The notes: generated by a model not told the origin, from the letters alone. Shown: positions 44,710 through 56,745, numbered from the stretch's first letter. The stretch: 64,000 nt of DNA from Leuctra nigra (GCA_934045905.1 OW203763.1:48894121-48958120), one strand, 5' to 3'. Numbers and translations are program-made.

Positions 44710-45430
44710 CTAGTCGGGCGATAGCTCGACGCTGCCAAGCACCGTCTTTTACGAGGTCTACTTTTTATAAACAGCGAGCTTACTTCCACAGACTTATACA
44801 GCAACGGCTTAAGTGGTGATTTCGGGGTATCGGCTCGCATAGACGCAGTTTGAAATGGAAGTTAAAAACCATGGTTATCGGGTATATTTTAGCCACCTGA
44901 CAACACCTGTCAAATTTCAAAGGGCTGCGATCATCCCTTCAGGGTGAAAATTGGGCCTGAATCATGTTAAAATCACACTTTCAGCTAGTTAGTTACTGTC
45001 CACGTCTCTACGATTGCTCTCGTCTACAGGTCGCATCTTTCAATCTAGAGAGTTGAAATTTGGCAGAATCATAGACATAAATTCTTCATGCTCTCTTTTG
45101 CAAAAATCGATGAAAAATTTTAACCGGAAGTGAAGTTATTACAATTTTAAATTTTAAATTTTATAAAAGTCAAACGGGTCCATCTAGAGTTATGAAAATT
45201 GGCAACATTAAAGACAATACACTGCTAGACACTCCACTTCAAGAAAAACCAAACATTTCTCACCGGAAGTTGTGAAATTATCAATATTTATGTTCCGCTC
45301 TTCCTCTTTGAGGTAGAACACAGCTGCTGCAGACATTGTTCGTCTCACTAGCGCATTCACTGTAGGCAAGTGCTAGCTACGATTGTATTCCTGGTGGTCG
45401 TGAGTTCGATTCCACGAAGGGCTAATTTTT
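44710..45430 (-). mobile_element. Family V element, copy 2
   Basis: Inverse of V1. It begins with CTAG plus the hairpin GTCGGGCGATAGCTCGAC, then the shared blocks, then tRNA-like sequence 3 (45338-45422, plus strand, B-box GAGTTCGATTCCA). The CTAG border is set by the break in H8. The other border is unclear. Confidence 0.55.
45338..45422 (+). repeat. tRNA-like sequence 3, at the end of V2
   Basis: 'ctagcgcattcactgtaggc' followed by B-box-like GAGTTCGATTCCACG. It occupies the same relative place in V2 as tRNA-like 2 does in V1. The cloverleaf is poor. Confidence 0.4.
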
Positions 45431-46670
45431 TTATTTTTTTTTATTTATTTCCTTCATTTTGGCGTTCAAGGTTAAGTGTTCAAAATAATAATCCGATATG
45501 CATTCAACGCTTACTTTAGGTACACTTTTAATATTTTACTTATATGAATTATAATAATTATTTGACAATACACGTTAAAAGTTGCAATAATAAAACAATT
45601 CGTGGTCAAAACAGAATTTTGGGGGCTCGCAGTTACTTAACTAGAAAAAGGCTCAATTAGGCGTTCAAAACTTTTAAATTGTCAAAATGAAATATCAAAT
45701 ACCAAACTTACTTGGGAACTATAGCGTTAGTTACAATTAGCCCTCATTCATGTGACGCAACAAAATTCAATACTTCGGACAAGCGATGCTAAAAAACTAA
45801 AAATATCCAATCAAGAAAGAAATGTGTGTCCGAATGTCCACTGCACACTTGAGTTTTCAATCTATTAATAGATTCGTAACAAACGCTATTGGAAGAATAC
45901 CGAAACCGTTTGATTGACAAAAACGTTATTGTTGGCATTTTACAGACGAAATGTTACCTTATAGCCGGTACAAATGAAACGATCGATAGTTTTTAATTTT
46001 GGCAGAATAAAGATAACATATTGCTTTACACAACACTTGAAAACAAATCGAAACAATTGTATCGTAACAGAAGTTGTTGATAACAACTAAATTGTTAGAT
46101 TTTCAACGCTACAAAGAAAACGGTTCGATCGAGAGTTTTGATATGACCATCCAAATACCTAGGTACTCGTCTTCTGAAAAATAGTAGACTCTTCGACCGA
46201 CCGACTGATGATGACCTTGTTGCCTTGATTTGATCTGACATTGCGTTGTATGTACTCGGCGGCAATAAATCAGACGGCTTTCGTCTTTGCTATTGAAAGG
46301 TTCTCACTTCTCTGTTTACGAAACACAGCATTTTGCATTCCAAAACCATCCGGATTTTATTTAAATTTGCTGTAAGCATCTGGAAGCTTTTACGCTTTTG
46401 TGACATATAAAAGTGAACTAGGAATAATTTAAAAAAATTTCGTTATTCACATGACTCAAAGAAGTAAACTTTTAACAATTTAAAAGTTGAGATAACTCAA
46501 ATTCAACCAAAAGAGGTTGACCCTTTCGTTATACTAACTTTGGAACTATTGGAAGAAAAACAGAAAACTTTAGACAAGAAGTGACGTTGTTGGCGTTAAC
46601 AATGTAATGATAGGTAACACTTAATGATCAATGAAAGCTGCTATAAACTTTTACCCCATTTGACATGCTG
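45431..46670. other. Unidentified sequence inside H8 nest
   Basis: 1.24 kb of unique A+T-rich sequence with no frame or repeat I can identify. As H8 is interrupted here, it must have come in with V2, U3 or T, or by another insertion. Confidence 0.45.
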
Positions 46671-47425
46671 TACAAAAACAAAAACTTGTAAAAAAAAACT
46701 GCCAAGCACCTTCCCACTTAACACAATTGAGATCTAAAAGAAGGGCCAAGCAACAATATATTGTTTAAACATTTTCGCACTTAAAATTCGTGAAATCATT
46801 TCGACCAGTTACTGCCGCCAAGCACAACACTATAAACCTAACGTTGTGTCCAAATTTGAAGAATAAAATCTAAGTGAACCATCATTGTTAACTTTTAAAA
46901 AATTATAAAAATTAAAAACGACTTAAAAAATAAATTTAAAATCGAAATTAAAAAAATTAAAAATAAAGCTTGGCGCATTGAATTTGCACCGACCGTAGAT
47001 TCTTCTATCTTCGTCCTACTTTCTGTCTTTCTTCGGCTCCTTTATCGTCATATTCTTTCTCTCGTCGTCTCCTTTGTCGTCATCTTATTCTTATGTTGCC
47101 TTCTTCTTGACACAATGCGCACAGCTTTATTTTTAATTTTTTTAATTTCGATTTTAAATTTATTTTTTAAGTCGTTTTTAATTTTTATAATTTTTTTAAA
47201 GTTTACAATGATTGTGCACTTAGATTTTATTCTTCAAATTTGGACACAACGTTAGGTTTATAGTGTTGTGCTTGGCGGCAGTAACTGCAGGGCGAAATGA
47301 TTTCACGAATTTTAAGTGCGAAAATGTTTAAACAATATATTGTTGCTTGGCCCTTCATTTAGATCTCAATTGTTTTAAGTGGGAAGGTGCTTGGCAGTTT
47401 TTTTTTACAAGTTTTTGTTTTTGTA
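46671..47425. repeat. Family U foldback, complete copy (U3)
   Basis: 755 bp with nearly perfect inverted arms of about 315 bp. It starts TACAAAAACAAAAACTTGTA and ends with its complement. Each arm has three GCCAAGC words and closes with GCTTGGCGCATTG (or its near match) before a pyrimidine-rich loop of about 110 bp (47000-47110). It is non-coding. Confidence 0.9.
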
Positions 47426-47427
47426 TT

Positions 47428-48059
47428 CAATAGACCAAAACATAAACTAAACGCGCATGCCCAATCCGCCATTTTCTCTTCCAGCTATGTGTGACATTCA
47501 GTCAAGGCACTTATATGTCAATCGTATAACGATGGTTCAGTAAAAGTTATAATTACATCGCGAAATAACAGAAATTGATGCTTACCTCAGTGTCAACATT
47601 CAAATACAATCGGCATATTTCATTTCAGCACATATTCATACACATTCTTGTGAAAACTAGATGTCTATTCACCAAAATCATCATTTGACAAACGATTTTT
47701 TTTTCCCGGTCTTCTGAACCGTTCCCTTTCTGAATGAGCTCATTCAGAAAAGTTTCAGAAAGCCGTGATAAAAAAATGCGATATGTCAAATGGTGATTTT
47801 GGTGAATAGACATCTAGTTTTCACAAGAATGTGTATTAATATGTGCTGAAATGAAATATGCCGATTGTATTTGAATGTTGACACTGAGGTAAGCATCAAT
47901 TTCTGTTAATTCGCGATGTAATAATATCTTTTACTGAAGTCATTAAGATTGATATTTAAGTGACTTGGAACATGCGCACTTAAGAGATGGTCACACATAG
48001 TGACACGCCCTTTTTTAGTTCGCTTTGAGGGCGCCACTAGTTTATGTTTTGGTCTATTG
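47428..48059. mobile_element. Family T foldback element
   Basis: The outer TIRs CAATAGACCAAAACATAAAC / GTTTATGTTTTGGTCTATTG enclose inner arms of about 170 bp (47565-47755 against 47760-47945) that pair almost perfectly. AAAATGGCGG reads on the minus strand near 47467. It is non-coding and directly abuts U3 on the left and H8 sequence on the right. Confidence 0.8.
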
Positions 48060-48647
48060 GCACTGGAAAACATTCATTTCGATACTTCATTACTGACAGA
48101 TATTAAAAATGTCAATACGTTCATACGTTCTTAACTAATTGGGATGAAATTTTGTAAAATAAGAGACAATATTGGTCTTAATGATCATGCAAAGTATGAG
48201 TTTGATCAGAATTATCGAAGACCGTTTTCATTTTTCAGCCTATCAGGAGATATTTATTTAAATTTTAACCAATAAATGGATTTCAAAAAAAATTATGGTA
48301 CGCAAACAGAGAAGGTTGGTTTTACATGTGTGCAAAATTTCAGCACGATCAAAGAAAAACTCTGACCTGTATAGCCAAAATATGAGTTTGATCAGAATTA
48401 TCGAAGACCAGTTTCATTTTTCAACCTACCACCAGGAGATGTTTATTTAAATTTTAGCCAATGAATGATTTCAAAAAAAATTGGGGTCTGTAAACAGAAA
48501 AGGTTGTCTCCACATGTGTGCAAAATTTCAGCTCGATCTAAGAAAAACTCTGACCTGTATACAGTCAGGTAACGGAAAAAAAAAACAAAAAAAAACAGAG
48601 GTCCGTGCCAAAAGAGCCAAAAGGAGACGCTCGCTTCGCTCGCTCAA

Positions 48648-49026
48648 CTAGACATCTCTATACAAAACTATTCGGTCCCACAAATAAATAATAAGTACGA
48701 TCATTAATGCATTCTGTCCTTGAAATAAAAAATATATTTAATAAATTGAAATCAAAACTGGTGTTACGTTCTCTGGAGTAGCTGCGATTCTTTTCTTTTG
48801 TTTTATATTTAAAATACCTTATTTCAAATCTCAGGAGACAATTCATATCCACGACACTTGTACACTTGGCCAACCTACCCTGTGAAACAGTTAGAACATT
48901 GTTGAATTGGCCTTTTTGATAAAAAAAATAATAATAATAAAATATTGTGCATCACTGAAACAAACGCACTGATTCAAGTTGTGCAAATATCGAACAATTT
49001 CTTAGGCAAATATTTGTATGTGCGCT
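48648..49026. other. Unique A+T-rich sequence, no gene seen
   Basis: A short AAT/ATA repeat near 48928-48945. Nothing else recognised. Confidence 0.4.
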
Positions 49027-49172
49027 AGCTCTACCAACTGAGCTACCCGGTCGGACGGACGGATGGACATTAGAAAGATGAAGGTTAGAGATCTCCGTGG
49101 GGAATGAAATGAAGACCTCTCACCCGGCAAGTGTGAGGTTCCGGGTTCGAGACCCGGTTCGGCCGGATATTT
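49027..49172. repeat. Split, inverted tRNA-like sequence
   Basis: 49027-49060 read on the minus strand is a tRNA 5' half (GGGTAGCTCAGTTGGTAGAG, a canonical A-box). 49115-49172 read on the plus strand is a tRNA 3' half (CCGGCAAGTGTGAGG, then GGGTTCGAGACCC and a matching acceptor strand). The halves face in opposite directions, so this is a rearranged tRNA or SINE head. The anticodon region suggests GGC, but I cannot be sure. Confidence 0.6.
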
Positions 49173-49390
49173 TCAATATGCACATCTCTTCCTATCATCC
49201 TGACTTCACTTGAGTTTTCCATAAAATCCATTTACTATAATATATTTACCCGTCCGAAACACCAGGGTATTTATTAGTAAACACAATAATCATCATACAA
49301 GCTAAATTATTCCCACAATATTTTAAATTACAGGAATAAGCTTCAAAAATAAAGTTACTACTTATAATTAAAACTAAATGATGGTGATAT

Positions 49391-51213
49391 CTAGTGGAGC
49401 GGTCGCTCCACGCCAGCCAAGTCGTACGGCGCGCGCACACTCTCATATAAAGGCTGGAGCAAACCCACTTTTACTGTAGGCATCTAAGTGGCATTTTCGG
49501 CCTACTGGATCTTAAAATTGGGGAATCTCACATTGTTGGGAAATATCTCAATTTCGAGCAATGGCCCACCCTACAACATATACCAAATTTGGGAACAATA
49601 GGTTACGCCCTTTGCGAGCTAGAGGGCCGTGAAAACCGTGTTTTAGGGCTGTTTTCCTAATAATAATAATAATAATCTTAGTAGTAGTAGTAGTAGTAGT
49701 AGTATCCTGGAATTCAAATCCGGTTAACAGCCCACAGCCTAAACGGCTGAACCGATTGATCTCACATTTTTACCACGTGTGCACTTTTGGCGTCTGATTT
49801 GCCCTCCCTCCCTTGACTTTTTTTGTGCCGCCATTTTGAAACCGGAAGTGACATCATATCTCGACAACGGCTGAGCTGATTGGAACGAAAATAGCGCCAA
49901 ACGATTCGGACGGTCAACTATATGGATTATAAATAGCAACAGACTAAAATTTATGTTAACGAAACCGGAAATGACGTCATGAAATTTGAAATACATCGAT
50001 TGGCATTTCGGCAACAAATTTGATCCGATTATTTTGATATTTATGTAACGTATGTACTTTTGATATCTCATTTGACTTGTTATAAAACCAACCGGAAGCC
50101 GCCATTTTGAAACCGGAAGTGACATCATATATCAATAACGGCTAAATAGATTTGAACGAAACCAGCGCTAAACAATTTAGACGGTCAACTTTATGTATTA
50201 TCATCAATAATATTTGCAGTTTTCCATACCAAAACTGGAAATGACGTCACACTTTTTAAGAATCTCACAAATTTACATGTTGATGCAATAAATATACTAT
50301 TTCAGACAGCTTATAATAAAATGTAATCATGTTCAAATTATAATTCAAGGAGTCAGTGATTTCAGCAGCCATTTTGAAACCGGAAGAAACGCCATATCTC
50401 GAAAACTGGTTGACAGATCGGTATGAAACTAGCGCGAAACGATTCGGAAGGCCATCTCTATGGAATAGGAACAGTCAAACTAGAATGTTCCTATTTATGA
50501 GACCGGAAATGACGTCATTCAAATTTATAAATTATTATAATCCCCTCCTATACAATAAATACATATTCAGAAAGCTATAAATGATACACATCATTTATAG
50601 TTATAAATTCTATGTGGCAGTGCAGAAAGTTCAGCAGCCATTTTGACAACGGATATGTTGCCATATCTCGGAACTTGGTTGACCGATTGGAATGAAACCT
50701 TTGCTATTCTTCATGAAAATAACCAAATTGTAAAGGGTGATTTTTTTTAAGGATATAGTAATTGTTCATTCGATTGTCACAAGTTGTAAGAATAAACTAA
50801 AAAAAGTAGTGATATCCCATTAAAAAACACTTCGTGTAAAAATAACAGCCAAGTCTCTTCAACTAAAAAAAAATATGAAATCTAAAAATTCTGCACTGAA
50901 AAGTAGTGATATCAAAAAATGAGCCAAGTCAAATCTTTATTTGAAAATCAAAAAATACTTGGCGCATCGTTTTTTTAGGGCATTATAGGTGTACTATGTA
51001 TATGGATATTTTATGTATATTTTATAATTGGCCTATACTTCCAAGCTTTTTATATACACGATGCGCCAAGTATTTTTTGATTTTCAAATAAAGTTTTGAC
51101 TTGGCTCATTTTTTGATATCACTACTTTTCAGTGCAGAATTTTTAGATTTCATATATTTTTTTTTAGTGAAGAGACTTGGCTGTTATTTTTACACGAAGT
51201 GTTTTTTAATGGG
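49391..51213 (-). mobile_element. Family Y element, copy 2
   Basis: Inverse of Y1: CTAG plus the perfect palindrome gtggagcggtcgctccac (49394-49411) at the left, foldback X2 (50816-51213) at the right, and a (TAG)n tract at 49680-49703 matching (CTA)n in Y1. There are four GCCGCCATTTTG or CAGCCATTTTG blocks followed by CCGGAAGTGAC-type sites, at about 49830, 50100, 50365 and 50636. It is non-coding and full length. Confidence 0.65.
50816..51213. repeat. Foldback X2 at the end of Y2
   Basis: 398 bp with inverted arms, CCCATTAAAAAACACTTCGTG at the outer side and its complement at the other. The same GCCAAGT and ACTTGGCGCATCG words as in X1. Confidence 0.88.
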
Positions 51214-51219
51214 TAATAA

Positions 51220-51829
51220 TTAAGCGAGCGGAGCGAGCGTCTCCACTTGAAACTTATGGCTCGAATCTCTGTTTTTTTTTTGTTTTTTTTTGTATCTGTG
51301 CTTTTGGCGTCTCCTGCCAAACGAAGTAATGGATCAGGCTAATTTTTTCAAAAAACTTATACTGGTTGTGATCAAAATGGTTTTCAGCAAGTTTGCTCCT
51401 TTGGTTTCATCGGAAACTTGATTTTGGTATCGTAGCAACTAAATCTTCTACGAAATGTTCATAAAATACCTTTGGACCATGATAACTTTGTTTCTGTGTA
51501 GGTATATCAGTAGGCAGTGACATTTGTTTCACAATTGTTTTGACATTGACAGGAGTTGTTATTCTTGGAAGTTTTGTGGTAATCTAGCCAATATCTGTAG
51601 AAAAATGGCTGTGATTTTGGGAGTGACGGGAAAGTATTTTGCTTCTCTTGGATATATTGAATGCAAGGTTTTGTGGCAATCTTCCCAGTTTCTGAAGAAA
51701 ATTTGACCTCTTATGTTATCCTGCAAGTGATTATTTGAGGAATTATTTGTGATTATTTGATAGATCATGGTTAGATGTGCTGCACACCGGTGCTCGCTTA
51801 TCAACGCGTTACACCGAGCGTTTTCCTAG
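51220..51829 (+). mobile_element. Helentron-like element H10
   Basis: 610 bp, TTAAGCGAGCGGAGCGAGCG to hairpin-TTTTCCTAG|T. It begins six bases from the end of Y2. The interior lacks coding capacity. Confidence 0.82.
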
Positions 51830-52355
51830 TGAATACACAATAAAACTAATTAATGATGATGAGTTGGAAGTTAGTCTAGGGGCGTCTAGTCATTACTAAC
51901 TAATTTTCATCATTCTCTTCGATTGTGTTTAAAATTTGTGACAACTGTACAAACTGTACAACTGTACACTGTACTGTTTTGTGTTACTGTATTCAATAAA
52001 TGGGTAATTTTATAACAATCATTTGCATTCCAACTCCAGAGCATTCATTTCTGTACATACAACTCAAACCTAGTTTACAATGGTAGAATGTTCCTCATTC
52101 AACTCACTGAGTTAAGGTATAATCTCCATAATTTTAAAAAATTATAGGCACCGAGAGTTCGCCACGAGTGAGAGAAATTAGCAACTTTTGTGGGAAGATC
52201 GTCAACTGTTTTATTTCTCATTGGCCGTGACCTAGCAACCGATCAGATGTCAACAAATGTACTCAAAATATTTCGGAATCAAACTAAGTCGCGCAAATTA
52301 ATATTGTGATCAGATTCAGTGAAATTGTGAACACTTTATTATTAATATTTTGTAG

Positions 52356-52461
52356 GCGAATAAACATTAGATAAACATGTGTAAATTTTAAGAATTGATA
52401 ATGCGTAATATGTGCAGCAACATAACATATAACTGCAGCGACTTGGACGCCTTGCCAAAAG
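52356..52461 (+). other. Candidate host exon with splice-like borders
   Basis: An acceptor-like 'attttgtag' precedes 52356 and a donor GTAAGC follows at 52462. From ATG 52401 the short reading is MRNMCSNITYNCSDLDALPK, not recognised. The surrounding 300 bp is not obviously repetitive. Support is weak, and it may be chance. Confidence 0.2.
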
Positions 52462-54896
52462 GTAAGCTTCCTTCCCACAGATTAGGTGGCTCTGTCTGTA
52501 CTTTTTACAGTGCCATCTGTTGTCTAAACACGCTGCCTATAGTACTCCTATGTAGGTACAGAAAAGTTTTTTTTATATCCTCATATGCTTTGTTGAAAAA
52601 TTTTAAAAATGGAAAAATATACCCATTTTTAAAAAATCCTAACAATAACATGGATAAAGATGCAGAGGTCAAATATTTTTTTAATTGTTTATAATGAAGT
52701 AACTTAGGGTATGAACCTCTAGAAACAAAATGGGACTATTAGTTTTCATACAACAATTAACTATTATACAATATTACTTTAAAAATTATTTAACAATGCA
52801 ATATCAGTGATGGTGCTTCATACCCTGTATTATAAAATTACAGATCTTTTGAAAAAGAGAGCATCAAAATCGCTTAACTAGAAATATTCATTTTATTTTT
52901 TTAAAGTTTCAATTATTTCCAATATTGATGTTCTGAGAAATAAGCAGGTAAACTTTGCCCAAGAACAAAATAGTGCACTCCTTCCTCATTAAGGTGGCTG
53001 GATCGATCGGTTTTCTAAAGTTTTGGAGAGCTTTCACTAATTTATTAAGTGTAAATAATACATGTTTATAAATTCTTTTAGCACATAATTTACTTTCATT
53101 ATTTACTGGGTAGTTGAAATAGACAACATTTAAATGGTATTTATACGTTATCTTATTATTTAGAGCAGTATTACTGCCCCAAAGAAGTTAGTTTTGAATC
53201 GGATATTAAAGATTTTTCAATAATTTTAACAATACGGTACAATATGGCAACATCGTACTTTCGAAATTTGTATTTGTGCGGAATCATGATGGCTGAGCTT
53301 GCTGAGCTTACACCTAGAGTTTACTTTCATGAAAAGTCAAGGTATCTTTAGTAGGCATTTAGTGCCTTCTAACTACCTTGAGCACTCCAGTGTTGTCAAA
53401 AGTATTTTGACTTGATTCGCAATTTGAATTGAATCGCCTACAACTTTTTATTTAGCACACGATGATATTGGTTTGTATTTTTTTAATGGAAGTAAATAGA
53501 TCAAAGTTTCTTTCTTATATAGGTTTTTTGAAAATCTATCGGGCCAATTAAATAAAATCTTCATTTGTAGCAAATTTTTCAAACCTGCCATAAGATAACA
53601 TGGGGAAAATACCTATTTCTTATTCGCCTATCTCGAAAACTAGACACGGGAAGTATTTTATTTTTTGAAGTGTTGTTTAGGGGATACCAATGAGTGAGTA
53701 CAGCAAAATTGAACACTATCTGAAAAAATGGTCGATCGACCCAGCCACCTTAATTCATTATTTTAATAAAATCTAGTAGAGTTGCAACAAATGTGTTAAT
53801 AGAAAAAGTGAACCTAATAATTATTATAGATAATTTTTTTTCAGATTTTTTTTATTTTCCAAAAATTTAGTGTATGATAGTACCTTAAAGGGACCAGGGG
53901 GTTTATTCTCGAAAAAGTTATCACGTCATAACTTTCAAGTTATGATTCATAAGGAAGTTTGTCCGATCTCTCACCATGTTAATATTATGACTTTTTTATG
54001 ATTCATAACTTATGACGTGATAACTTTTTCGAGAATAAGCCCCCTGGACCCTTACCTAATATCGCGAAATAGTAGGACGGTGCTAGTTAGCACGCTAGTT
54101 AGGCTATCTTAATAACGGCCGTTGTCACCGTGACAAGATAGTTCTCATTTTATGTAATTCCACCCCAGGTCGTGAAACTACTTTTATATTTTTATTGTGA
54201 TTTTTTTGGAGTGCTTTTTCTAAATAAATCCACAAAAGAATTCAAATTTAAACATTTCCTCCCTATTAAAATAAATAGAAATAAATAAAAAAAAAAACAA
54301 TTGTAGAGGTTTATTTTTTCCTCACACGGGCACCGATATAATTTTATTTGATATAACTTTTGATCTAAGAAAGATATTTTGTTGATTATTGTTTTAATCG
54401 ACACAATTTCATTTGATTAGTTGCATTCCTGTAAGAAATTTCAATGGGCCGTGTGCAAAGCGTATTTTTTGTCAAGGTAAACAACTTTTCTATTGTGTGA
54501 CATTTTTATTTCAATGAAAAACTTTAGACACTGTTTTCTCACATTTTAAAAATGTAATCTAAAGGTACATTTATCTCAGGAAGTACAAGTGCTAGAAACC
54601 TAATTTTTTTGTCAAGCTAGCTGATTGTGTTATACTAAAGATAGACCTCAACGGTGCATGTGGTGTAAATAATTGGTTCACAAATAATTCGTAAGTGACG
54701 AAAATGTTTATTTACAAAAAATATGTGTCTTGTTAATACTTTATTTTTATTTTAAAACTATAAACTATAAACTATAATACCTATATAACTATAACTCTAA
54801 TATAATAATAACAATATAATAAAAAATATAATATAATAACTATATAAACTATATATGATTAATGATAAAATAGACAACAGTTGTGCAAAATTTCAG
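52462..54896. other. A+T-rich intergenic or intronic sequence
   Basis: No repeat family or clear coding frame was seen. A short inverted pair around 53898-54050 ('accagggggtttattctcga' and the complementary 'gagaataagccccctgg') is a foldback of about 160 bp. Otherwise unassigned. Confidence 0.45.
53886..54055. repeat. Small foldback with about 60-bp arms
   Basis: 'gggaccagggggtttattct' on the left and 'gaataagccccctggaccc' on the right pair, continuing through 'gaaaaagttatcacgtcata' and its complement 'tatgacgtgataactttttc'. It is MITE-like. No target duplication was established. Confidence 0.75.
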
Positions 54897-55015
54897 TCAA
54901 TTATCTTGGATATATTGAAGAAAAATGCATCTAAAGAAGTTATAATTTTGCATGTTAATCCTTCGCGGCGCAGGTTCAAGGAATGTAATCGATATAGACG
55001 CGAAATTGAAGAAAT
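54897..55015 (+). other. Candidate host exon, 119 bp
   Basis: It is flanked by 'aaaatttcag' and GTATGT. The open frame reads SIILDILKKNASKEVIILHV and then a basic segment with RRRFKECNRYRREIEEM, and is compositionally more protein-like than its surroundings (locally GC-richer 'cgcggcgcaggttc'). No family was recognised. It could pair with 52356-52461 in one gene. Confidence 0.25.
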
Positions 55016-55464
55016 GTATGTTTCATTTAGTACGTCGGTACTATTTCTCTTTCAATTAATGAATTATTGAGTTCAATGAATTGGGAGAAACGTTGAACCG
55101 TATCAACTAGGCTTCAGAATTTAGGTTATGAAATAGTAAACAAAATACCATCAGGACCTAATGCAATTTCATCAAAAATAATAATAATAATTTTCAAAAT
55201 AAAAATCGTCCTGTGTCAACTTGAAATGATTTTATTCTGAATAGCAAATCATCACTGTCATTGGATATGAGTATGGTCTATAGTTTGTAATAATAGGTTA
55301 TTACTAGTGTCTGTTGATTAGTGGCACTTGGTGTAGGTAATCAAGTGCTTAATAGCCTGGAGGAATCGTCACTGCATTCTAGAGGCCCAGCTGGCGATCG
55401 CTCCTCACAGAATCCTGTCATATTCTTTCCCATTCTCTCAGTTATAATTAGTTAGTACTTCCAT
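55016..55464. other. Unique sequence, no gene seen
   Basis: A+T-rich, with no repeat recognised. Confidence 0.4.
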
Positions 55465-56745
55465 CTAGTGGAGCGGTCGCTCCACCCAGCCAAGTCGTAC
55501 AGTACACTCACACTCACTCAAAATACCGTTACTGCCTAATAAACTCAAGAGCAGACCAAACACTTTTACTGTAAGAAACAGTACAGTAAAGTGCATTTTC
55601 GGCCTACTGGATCTTAAAATCCCAAAATATCACATTGTTGCAAAATATCCTAATTTCGAGCTATGGCCCACCCCACCCCATATACCAAATTAGGTAAAAA
55701 CAGATTATGCCATTTGCGAGCTAGAAGGCCGTGAAAACAGTGAAATTACACCCCTTTTAAAACCTATCTGATGATATCACGAAACGTCGCTGTCACCGCC
55801 ACAGCCTAAACGGCTAAACCGATCGACCTGAAAATTTTACCACATGTGCACTTTTGGCGTCTGATGATACCTTGCCCTTAAAATTTTTTTGTGCCGCCAT
55901 TTTGAAACCGGAAGTGACGTCATATCTCAAAAACGGATGGACCGATCGGGACGAAACTAGCGCCAAACGATTCGGACGGTCATCTATATAAAATATCAAT
56001 AGTCTAAACAGAAATGTACTATTACCGAAACCGGAAATGATGTCATAAAAATGAAAAATCAGACTAAAATCATCTTTTATAACAATATATTCAGAAGGCT
56101 TTTAATGTTATATAACATTTATAAATACATATTTAAGGTGGCACTGACGCCAGCCGCCATTTTGAAAACCGGAAGTGATGCCATAACTCGAGAACGGCTG
56201 GACCAATTGGAACCAAACTTTCGCTATACTTCATAGCATATTATTTATAGCATTTACATAGCAACAAGCACAACTTTTCTTAGCAACCAAATCACAAAGG
56301 CGTAATTTTTTAAAGGAATAATATTCTTTGGTGCCACAATATAATGTTAAAAGTTGTAAGAATAAACTAAAAAAAGGAGTGATATCCCCATAAAAAAACA
56401 CTCCGTGTAAAAATACCAACCAAGTCTCTTCAACTAAAAAAAAATATAAGAAATCTAAAAGTTCAGCACTGAAAAGTAGTGATATCAAAAAATTGGCCAA
56501 GTCAAAACTTTTCAAAAAATACTTGGCGCATCGTTTTTTTAGGACATATATAGATGAGTACATTTCATTTCCTGCCTACTTCTATACTATTTATATGCAC
56601 GATGCGCCAAGTATTTTATGAAAAGTTTTGACTTGGCCAATTTTTTGATATCACTACTTTTCAGTGCTGAATTTTTAGATATCTTATATTTTTTTTAGTT
56701 GAAGTGACTTGGCTGGTATTTTTACACGGAGTGTTTTTTATGGGG
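55465..56745 (-). mobile_element. Family Y element, copy 3 (shorter)
   Basis: CTAG plus gtggagcggtcgctccac (55468-55485) at the left, and foldback X3 (56396-56745) at the right. Only two promoter-like modules remain (near 55900 and 56155). The first has CCGGAAGTGACGTCA intact at 55907-55921. At 1.28 kb it appears internally deleted relative to Y1 and Y2. Confidence 0.65.
56396..56745. repeat. Foldback X3 at the end of Y3
   Basis: 350 bp. CCCCATAAAAAAACACTCCG pairs with the end at 56745. The arms hold GCCAAGT words and ACTTGGCGCATCG. The arms are shorter near the centre than in X1 and X2. Confidence 0.87.

Larger units (their letters stand above)
44511..48647 (-). mobile_element. Helentron-like element H8, opened by nested V2, U3 and T
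   Basis: The 3' end is at 44511 (CTAGGAAAACGCTCAGTG on the plus strand) and the 5' end at 48647. Compared with H6, the H text stops at 44709 ('cagaatcaat') and resumes at 48060 ('cactggaaaacattcattt'). About 3.35 kb of other elements lie between. Within 48160-48530 the H body itself carries a direct duplication of about 170 bp ('gtatgagtttgatcagaatt' occurs twice). Confidence 0.75.

Noticed and set aside
52395..52694. A 99-codon intact gene
   Set aside because: The part after 52462 is low-complexity and Phe/Lys/Asn-rich, as expected of A+T-rich DNA. Only the first part has any exon-like signal.
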